This document shows positions 1 through 4,350 of a stretch of 7,723 nt of DNA, piece by piece. The stretch covers positions 1-7,723 of the forward strand of contig CAMYJM010000099.1 of the NCBI GenBank assembly GCA_947258635.1, in the 5' to 3' direction. Positions within the stretch are counted from its first letter, which is position 1, and each line of letters opens with the position of its first letter. A program made the translations under genes and the position numbers. A model generated the notes under the pieces. It did not search any database and had not been told where the DNA came from. It was given only the letters and a program-made list of their open reading frames with translations. The DNA comes from an uncultured Acidimicrobiaceae bacterium. Lineage in GTDB: Bacteria; Actinomycetota; Acidimicrobiia; Spongiisociales; UBA5794.

Positions 1-142
1 GGGGGCGACAGAGCCCTGTAGCCGGGAACCACATCGAGGTGGCGCCCCCCTCTGGCCCTGCGGGCCGGTCTCCCCCCTCCGGGTGGAGCCATGGCGCGGT
101 GGCTCGACTCGCGCCCAGATCGCTCACGGCCGAGAGCGATCT
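1..142. other. GC-rich hairpin-dense non-coding island
   Basis: No protein gene is convincing here, but inverted repeats follow one another closely. Bases 1-7 pair with 43-49, enclosing CCAC 29-32 with GTGG 39-42. Bases 52-58 pair with 62-68 around a three-base loop, with one G-T pair. CTCC 77-80 pairs with GGAG 85-88, and GAGCCA 86-91 with TGGCTC 100-105; these last two share bases 86-88, so they are alternatives. AGATCGCTC 117-125 pairs perfectly with 134-142 across eight bases. Two runs of six C lie at 45-50 and 72-77. GC is well above the rest of the window. It could be part of a structured RNA running off the left edge, a long 3' UTR, or only high-GC self-complementarity. The strand cannot be assigned. 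Bases 143-292 show only a weak 5-bp inverted repeat (255-259 with 272-276) just past the ligase stop. Confidence 0.3.
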
Positions 143-292
143 CGCGCACTCCGGTTCGCTCATGTGTAGCAATCCCGCGCACTCGCAATACCACGTTGAG
201 TGGCTGCCGACAGGCCCCAGCTCGTGACTGAGTTGCTCAATCGAGCTTGCCGACGGTTGAGGGTGTGTCAACAACCTCGCGGGACAGTACAC

Positions 293-1795
293 CTAGCTCG
301 CCAGGTAAGAGCGAACCGTCTCGAGAGAGTCGATCTCCCCGGGTCGCTTGTCGTCGCGATAGGCCTTGACGCGGGCGAACCGCAGTGCCACGCCTCCAGG
401 GTATCGGCTGGAGCGCTGCACCCCGTCGAAGGCGATTTCCACCACCTGCTCGGGCCGAACGTAGACCACGTGGCCCTCCCGGTGGGTCTCCAACTCGAGG
501 AACCGCTCCGTCTGCCAGGCGAGCATCTCGTCAGTCATTCCTTTGAAGGTCTTTCCCAGCATCACGAACTGCTCTCCGGCGCGGGCTCCGAGATGGATAT
601 TGGACAACCGGCCCTGGCGGCGCCCCGAACCCCACTCGACGGCGAGTACGACGAGATCGAGGGTGTGGGCCGGTTTCACCTTGAGCCACGCCGATCCCCT
701 GCGGCCTGCCGTGTAGAGAGAATCGGCGTCTTTGACCATCACCCCCTCGTGACCCTGGCGCAGCGTCGCCGCGGCGAACTCCTCGGCCGCGACGGGATCC
801 GATGTGAGGATTCGGGGAATCACCAGTCGCTCCGCAACGGCCGACTCGATTCGGGAGACGCGCTGGCGCAGTGCCATGTCGATGAGGTCCTCGTCGAGGC
901 GCAGCGCATCGAATACGAAGAGATCGAGCTGGTGGGCCGTCTCGGCGTGACGCCCGAATCGCTGCATCGTCACCTGGAACGGCTCGGGAGCCCCGTCGGG
1001 CCGGAGGCTGATGGCCTCGGCGTCGAGGATGAAGGAAGCCGAGGCGATCGCCCGGGCGGCTTCCACGATGTCACCGACCTGAGATGTCACCCGACGCAGA
1101 CTCCGCGTGAACACCTCGATCGAATCGCCCTCGCGGTGGATCTGCAAACGGGCCCCGTCCACCTTCCATTCCACGTAGGCCTCTTCGAAGCCCGCAACGG
1201 CCGCCGTGGCCGACTCCGCCGTCGAGGCCAGCATGGGCTGCACCGCAGTGCCCACCTCGAGCCCAAACCGGGCGAGGGCTTCCGCACCGTCGGTGGCCAG
1301 GCCCTGGGCCACAGCGGCCAGTTTCCCCGATAGCATCGCGGCACGACGGACGGCTTCGCGGGGGACACCGAAGGCCGTGGCGATGGCGTCGGCCATCACC
1401 CCGTCGAGAGCTCCCTGACGCAGGCCGCCTCCGAGGAGCCCGAAAAGCAACTGGTGTTCGTCGGCGGTGGCGGCTCCCATCAGTTCGTCGAGCAGTTCGG
1501 CCCGGCGGGCGCGGGAGCCGGCGCCGCGGGTGGCTTCGATCTCACCCAAGGTCCTGTCCACATCGAGGAGGCTCAGTGTCGGGCTGGTCGCAGGTTGCCG
1601 GTCGACGTCCCGGATGGCCGCAAAGCCCACTCCCAGCTTTCCCTGGGGGAGGCGGCCCGAGAGATAGGAAACACCAACGGCCACCTCATCGCCGGCTAGC
1701 TGGCTGAGGACTGCTGCGAGCTGAGATGTCTTGGCCTTGCGACTCCGGGTGGCGCCCACCGCCAGTGAGGTGGCTGCTATCTCGTTGAGCTGCAC
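293..1795 (-). CDS. ligB: ATP-dependent DNA ligase, LigB type
   Basis: Seals nicks in duplex DNA through a covalent enzyme-AMP intermediate in the cytoplasm. It would act in repair alongside the NAD-dependent replicative ligase, as known for mycobacterial LigB. Counted from the GTG at 1795 the protein is 500 residues, close to the roughly 507 of mycobacterial LigB, and its N-terminus VQLNEIAATS matches that family's MLLHDVAITS-style start. An N-terminal DNA-binding domain (about 1-190) precedes the nucleotidyltransferase core: motif I KVDGAR with nucleophile Lys211, motif III DAE at 258-260, motif IV EGVMVKD at 350-356, and motif V WLKVKP from about 370. The C-terminal OB-fold carries GVQRSSRYPGG near 458-468. 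All key residues are present. An ATG 48 bases upstream is possible, but it lies inside the DoxX gene and lacks family support. AAAGGG, five bases before the GTG, is a plausible ribosome site. The TGA of DoxX ends one base before this start, so coupling with DoxX is likely. No clear terminator follows. Confidence 0.93.
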   Translation of the reverse strand: MQLNEIAATSLAVGATRSRKAKTSQLAAVLSQLAGDEVAVGVSYLSGRLPQGKLGVGFAAIRDVDRQPATSPTLSLLDVDRTLGEIEATRGAGSRARRAELLDELMGAATADEHQLLFGLLGGGLRQGALDGVMADAIATAFGVPREAVRRAAMLSGKLAAVAQGLATDGAEALARFGLEVGTAVQPMLASTAESATAAVAGFEEAYVEWKVDGARLQIHREGDSIEVFTRSLRRVTSQVGDIVEAARAIASASFILDAEAISLRPDGAPEPFQVTMQRFGRHAETAHQLDLFVFDALRLDEDLIDMALRQRVSRIESAVAERLVIPRILTSDPVAAEEFAAATLRQGHEGVMVKDADSLYTAGRRGSAWLKVKPAHTLDLVVLAVEWGSGRRQGRLSNIHLGARAGEQFVMLGKTFKGMTDEMLAWQTERFLELETHREGHVVYVRPEQVVEIAFDGVQRSSRYPGGVALRFARVKAYRDDKRPGEIDSLETVRSYLAS

Positions 1796-1796
1796 G

Positions 1797-2294
1797 TCAG
1801 CCCTTTGGTGGCTTGAAGAACGCGGCAACCTGGCCGGCACCACTCAACCCACCGCCAGCGACGATCGCGAGTCCCAGCCAGCCATCGAGGTCTTCCGCGA
1901 GGTCGATCACCCCATCGATGGACCATTCGCCGGGCCCCAACAGACCAAGCGCGAAGGTTCCGACGAGCAGCGTCGCCACGTACTCCCATCCCTCGTCGGG
2001 CCGCGCGGTAACCCAGAAACCTGCCGTGTGGTGCACTGTGAGATAGGCGACCACCATGATCGCCGCGGTACCGGCCGCGGCCAGTGAGGTGAGCAGACCG
2101 GCGATCAGGAGTATGCCCACCCCGATCTCGGTTGCCGACATGGCGAACCATTGCAGCGGGGCGTTGCGATAGCCGATGCTCTCGAGCCAGTTCGTGGTCT
2201 TCTCGCGTCCTTGAAGGTGTTTGACGCCATGGGCCAGCATCACGATGCCGATCCACACGCGCAGGAGAAAGAGGGCCAGGTTGATTTCGGTCAT
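1797..2294 (-). CDS. DoxX-family integral membrane protein
   Basis: A 165-residue membrane protein of the DoxX family. Some members are linked to quinone-related redox reactions; in Mycobacterium tuberculosis a DoxX protein is reported to join superoxide dismutase and a thiosulfate sulfurtransferase in a membrane complex. The substrate here is unknown. Visible features: an N-terminal helix INLALFLLRVWIGIVMLAHG (about 4-23), the family-typical AHGVKHL (21-27), a second helix SATEIGVGILLIAGLL (53-68), a third at 72-87, a fourth at 105-120 ending in GPGEWSIDG (120-128), and a hydrophobic C-terminal stretch at 139-158. Longer starts up to 2405 exist, but they add an arginine-rich tail and would run through the hairpin loop and promoter described below. 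The ATG at 2294 sits six bases after a perfect GGAGG; an ATG two codons earlier touches that GGAGG and is too close. The gene leads directly into the DNA ligase, and a TTGACA promoter precedes it. Confidence 0.87.
   Translation of the reverse strand: MTEINLALFLLRVWIGIVMLAHGVKHLQGREKTTNWLESIGYRNAPLQWFAMSATEIGVGILLIAGLLTSLAAAGTAAIMVVAYLTVHHTAGFWVTARPDEGWEYVATLLVGTFALGLLGPGEWSIDGVIDLAEDLDGWLGLAIVAGGGLSGAGQVAAFFKPPKG
1801..1806 (-). promoter_or_regulatory. Ribosome binding site of the ligase
   Basis: AAAGGG on the minus strand lies five bases before the GTG at 1795 and inside the last codons of the DoxX gene. It supports the GTG start over the longer ATG version and fits translation by ribosomes finishing DoxX. 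Confidence 0.5.
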
Positions 2295-2300
2295 CTGCAT

Positions 2301-2305
2301 CCTCC
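2301..2305 (-). promoter_or_regulatory. Ribosome binding site of DoxX gene
   Basis: GGAGG on the minus strand lies six bases before the ATG at 2294 and directly abuts the ATG at 2300. The spacing selects the second ATG of the ATG-CAG-ATG pair as the start. Confidence 0.75.
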
Positions 2306-2316
2306 AGTTCGCCGTC

Positions 2317-2347
2317 AAGGTAGCTGCAACGGCTTCTGAGTTGTCAA
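2317..2347 (-). promoter_or_regulatory. Sigma-70-type promoter of the DoxX-ligase operon
   Basis: The minus strand has a perfect -35 TTGACA (2347-2342). TACCTT (2322-2317), matching TANNNT, follows after 19 bases. The spacer is two bases longer than ideal; GCTACC at 17 bases is an alternative -10. The predicted transcript would begin near 2310, leaving about 15 bases of leader that contain the GGAGG. The element lies between the DUF4332 hairpin and the DoxX start, where an operon promoter is expected. Confidence 0.5.
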
Positions 2348-2390
2348 CGGCCCAACCCCTGGTTGCCTTCCCGGTTCCGTAGCGGGCGCG

Positions 2391-2420
2391 TCGTCGGGGC
2401 CCCACTCGGAGCCCCGACGA
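2391..2420 (-). terminator. Strong hairpin after the DUF4332 gene
   Basis: TCGTCGGGGC (2391-2400) pairs perfectly with GCCCCGACGA (2411-2420). Inside, after one mismatch, CC 2402-2403 pairs with GG 2408-2409 around a four-base loop ACTC. It starts 19 bases past the DUF4332 stop, as a terminator would. There is no T-run on either side, so it may be a U-tract-less terminator or a 3'-end stabiliser. It separates the DUF4332 unit from the DoxX promoter. Confidence 0.45.
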
Positions 2421-2439
2421 ATACTGAGTCGATTGCTTG

Positions 2440-2862
2440 TCAGTAGGTGATGACCGGAGGGAGCGTCTTGGCGTGGTCTACCCAGCGCTCCACCATCGAT
2501 TGCGCCGGCACCTGCCGTACGATCGACTTCTTGGTCTTCTTGACTGCAGCGTCGTTCACCTCGACCATCTTGGCGGTGAGGTTGGCGGCGTTACGATTGC
2601 GCAATTCCTTGACGGTGTCGACGCCGGCGGCCTCGAGCAGATCCGAGTACTCCGACCCAACACCCTTGATGCGCATCAAGTCGGAACGATTCACCCACTC
2701 CAGGATGGTTCCGGTGCTGAATCCGGTGGCGGCGGCGACCTCGTCGCGACCTTTCTTGGTGGCGCCCCGCTTCAGTAGTGCTTCACAGCTGCGAATCCCG
2801 GCAGCGCGCAGCTTCTTGGCGTAGGCGGGCCCCACACCTTCGATTGTTTCGATCGACGCCAT
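2440..2862 (-). CDS. DUF4332 helix-hairpin-helix protein
   Basis: A soluble 140-residue protein of the DUF4332 type, found widely in bacteria without a settled function. Two helix-hairpin-helix-like units are visible: IEGVGPAYAKKLRAAG at 7-22 and IKGVGSEYSDLLEAAG at 65-80. Each contains the GVG hairpin and is followed by a helix of the kind that opens 'level' modules (SCEALLKRGATKKGRDEVA at 25-43, VDTVKELRNRNAANL at 81-95). This fold usually binds the DNA backbone without sequence specificity, so a nucleic-acid role is an inference from the fold. A lysine-rich patch VKKTKKS lies at 107-113. The ATG at 2862 begins directly before the first conserved unit; AGAGGAAA upstream is a rather distant ribosome site (about 10-13 bases). 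Hairpins lie upstream, after the transporter, and downstream, so it is probably transcribed alone. I saw no convincing promoter hexamers in the 125-base gap before it. Confidence 0.85.
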   Translation of the reverse strand: MASIETIEGVGPAYAKKLRAAGIRSCEALLKRGATKKGRDEVAAATGFSTGTILEWVNRSDLMRIKGVGSEYSDLLEAAGVDTVKELRNRNAANLTAKMVEVNDAAVKKTKKSIVRQVPAQSMVERWVDHAKTLPPVITY

Positions 2863-2891
2863 GGCAGATAGGTTTCCTCTCGATTGACGTA

Positions 2892-2907
2892 TGAGCGTAT
2901 CGGCTCA
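2892..2907. promoter_or_regulatory. Inverted repeat upstream of DUF4332, possible operator
   Basis: TGAGC and GCTCA form a perfect 5-bp dyad separated by six bases, centred about 37 bases before the DUF4332 ATG. The position suits an operator or a 5' leader hairpin. The repeat is short and could be chance. Confidence 0.2.
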
Positions 2908-2955
2908 CTCTTTGACCCCGGGTCGATTGGAAAGTTCCGATCCAGGCTCTTATAA

Positions 2956-2979
2956 CTATGGCCGCCGCACGGCCGATAG
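2956..2979 (-). terminator. Hairpin after the MFS transporter gene
   Basis: Eight bases beyond the transporter stop, the minus strand folds as CTAT, a bulged C, GGCCG, a five-base loop, CGGCC and ATAG, giving nine base pairs. TTATAAG follows, an A/T-rich but not U-only tail. This is a reasonable weak intrinsic terminator that separates the transporter from DUF4332. Confidence 0.45.
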
Positions 2980-2987
2980 TCGAGTCA

Positions 2988-4196
2988 CTAGGCGTTCTCA
3001 GGAATCGACCGGAAGCTGCGGCGCAAACCGACGGCCGGCAGCAGCGCGCCCAGAGCAAGCAGTGCGGCCACCCGCAGCGGCTGGAAGGGATCAATCGCGA
3101 AGAGAACGCCACCGATCGCTGTGGCGATGATCGTGCCCAGGGAAGCCAGTGACTGGTACAGGCCGAGGATACCGCCGCGCAGGTTACCGGGCACCGCCTT
3201 GGTCGCGGTCGACTGCGTCGGGGGCACGGTGAGGCCACCGCCGGCGGCGAACATGGCAGTGCCGGCCGCCGAGAGCCACGGGGAGGAGGTGATCGAGATC
3301 AGGATCATCCCGGCCGCTCGCAACATGATCCCGACTTCGATGAGGCGGAGCTCGCCGAATCGCCGCAGGGCAGGTCGCAGCAACACAGACTGCGTGAACA
3401 ATTGGCTCAACCCAACCACGGCGAGAATCAGGCCGACTCCGAAGCCGACCGAATCCGGCTCCCATGTCGAGAAGAGGACGGCCTCCCCAAACAGGGCGTA
3501 GGTTCCAATGAGCAGGCCGAGGACACACTGGCCGACGAAGCCGAGCGTCAGGGTCAGCAAGATCGGGCTGCTCGATAGTACGAGCCGCGCAGTCAGCTTC
3601 GGCTTGCGGGAGCCGGCATGATCGGCGCTTGCGATGTCGACACTCTCGTCGAGTACTCGCCACGTGATGAACACGGTGGCGAGAGCTGCTACCCCCGCCA
3701 GGATGTACGGCACTCGGGGGCCGAATGCCTGAGCCGCCAGCCCGCCGAGCGCCGGGCCAACGAAGAAGCTCACACCGAATGCGGCGAAGATCAAGCCGAG
3801 AGCTTCCGACCTCTTGTCGGCAGGGGTCACATCGGTAACGTAGGCCTGGGCGACGATGATGTTGCCACCGGTGATCCCGTCGAAGATCCTGGCGGCGTAT
3901 AGAACCCAAGCGGCCTGCGCCGTCCCGAGTGCGATGAAGGCGATGACTGTGCCGATCTGGCTGATGATCAGGACCGGAACCCTGCCGAAACGGTCCGACA
4001 GCCGGCCGAGATAGGGGCCCGCCACGAACTGGGCGGCGAAGAACGACGCCGCCAGCAGCGTGATGGCCTGGGGTGACAACCCGAACTCGCCTTGGGCGTA
4101 CAGGGGCAAGATCGGGAGGATCAGCGCGGCCCCGACCATCTGGACGAAGACGATCAGCAGGATCGTTGTCAGTCGCTTATCGAGATTGCGGAACAC
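2988..4196 (-). CDS. MFS transporter, drug:H+ antiporter type (TetA-like)
   Basis: A 402-residue inner-membrane carrier of the major facilitator superfamily, about the usual length for a 12-helix DHA1 member. Such proteins export small molecules in exchange for protons; the substrate here is unknown. Motif A, GRLSDRFGRVP, lies at 64-74 between helices 2 and 3. DGITGGN (106-112) and AQAYVTDVTP (116-125) match the helix 4 region of TetA-like pumps. The antiporter motif C appears as GVSFFVGPALGG at 141-152. A degenerate second motif A (LRPALRRFGELRL, 273-285) follows helix 8. The central loop (about 183-205) is polar. The start is a GTG at 4196, just before helix 1; GAGG upstream lies almost against it, so the ribosome site is poor, but an internal start at Met20 would remove helix 1. 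Helix 1 has Gln19 where TetA and many relatives have Asp, and helix 3 lacks TetA's Asp, so tetracycline export should not be assumed. It is divergent from the secreted RTX gene. Confidence 0.88.
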   Translation of the reverse strand: MFRNLDKRLTTILLIVFVQMVGAALILPILPLYAQGEFGLSPQAITLLAASFFAAQFVAGPYLGRLSDRFGRVPVLIISQIGTVIAFIALGTAQAAWVLYAARIFDGITGGNIIVAQAYVTDVTPADKRSEALGLIFAAFGVSFFVGPALGGLAAQAFGPRVPYILAGVAALATVFITWRVLDESVDIASADHAGSRKPKLTARLVLSSSPILLTLTLGFVGQCVLGLLIGTYALFGEAVLFSTWEPDSVGFGVGLILAVVGLSQLFTQSVLLRPALRRFGELRLIEVGIMLRAAGMILISITSSPWLSAAGTAMFAAGGGLTVPPTQSTATKAVPGNLRGGILGLYQSLASLGTIIATAIGGVLFAIDPFQPLRVAALLALGALLPAVGLRRSFRSIPENA

Positions 4197-4236
4197 GCCT
4201 CAGGCCCATCTGCCCGGATGTCCGCCGGACGGCAGG

Positions 4237-4242
4237 ACGATA
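4237..4242 (-). promoter_or_regulatory. Possible -10 element for the MFS gene
   Basis: TATCGT on the minus strand fits TANNNT and lies about 40 bases before the GTG start. No good -35 hexamer sits at the right distance. Close to it, between this element and the start, is a dyad GTCC (4220-4223) with GGAC (4227-4230), flanked by TGCC 4211-4214 and GGCA 4231-4234, which might bind a regulator. Confidence 0.2.
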
Positions 4243-4261
4243 GCTCGGCACGGGTTCCCGC

Positions 4262-4289
4262 TTGCCACCCTCACATCTTCGGTTATGGT
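4262..4289 (+). promoter_or_regulatory. Promoter of the secreted RTX gene
   Basis: TTGCCA (4262-4267, five of six matches to TTGACA) and TATGGT (4284-4289, TANNNT) are separated by 16 bases. The predicted transcript would start near 4296 and have a leader of about 55 bases. Its position in the divergent spacer supports it. TTGCCC at 4289 with TATTAC at 4313 is a weaker alternative. Confidence 0.4.
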
Positions 4290-4337
4290 TGCCCACAGAA
4301 AGTGGTCGCAAATATTACCGATCGCAGTGAGATTGCC

Positions 4338-4344
4338 GAGGGAG
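4338..4344 (+). promoter_or_regulatory. Ribosome binding site deciding the RTX gene start
   Basis: GAGGGAG ends six bases before the ATG at 4351 and abuts the ATG at 4345. The spacing selects 4351, which also gives a compact signal peptide. The far longer upstream reading frame overlaps the divergent transporter and its promoter region. Confidence 0.65.
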
Positions 4345-4350
4345 ATGTCG

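Noticed and set aside
45..77. Two C6 runs as a 6C RNA
   Set aside because: In 6C RNA both runs sit in the loops of clear stem-loops. Here only the second can be placed in a loop, closed by a weak 4-bp stem, and the first pairs better with the G-run at 1-7.
1..163. Minus-strand frame from an ATG at 163 running off the left edge
   Set aside because: It begins MSEPECARSLS and is open for about 54 codons, but GC is about equally high at all three codon positions, no good ribosome site precedes it, and no family is recognisable. A truncated gene cannot be fully excluded.
39..227. 62-codon plus-strand frame in the left intergenic region
   Set aside because: It is Pro/Ser-rich, has no ribosome site and overlaps the hairpin cluster.
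200..1333. 377-codon open frame on the plus strand
   Set aside because: It lies entirely opposite the DNA ligase, whose motifs are all intact; its protein is rich in His, Arg, Gly and Glu and resembles no family. It is an antisense shadow in GC-rich DNA.
2863..2987. tRNA, small gene or riboswitch in the transporter-DUF4332 gap
   Set aside because: No T-loop sequence, cloverleaf, or start codon with a ribosome site and open frame was seen; only the terminator-like hairpin and a short dyad.
3184..3909. 241-codon frame on the minus strand inside the transporter gene
   Set aside because: It is a different frame of the same strand, very Arg-rich and without hydrophobic segments, while the transporter frame shows clear MFS motifs.
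4060..4350. 97-codon N-terminal extension of the RTX gene
   Set aside because: It overlaps the start of the divergent transporter and the promoter region, and would bury the signal peptide. The ATG at 4351 has a well-placed ribosome site.
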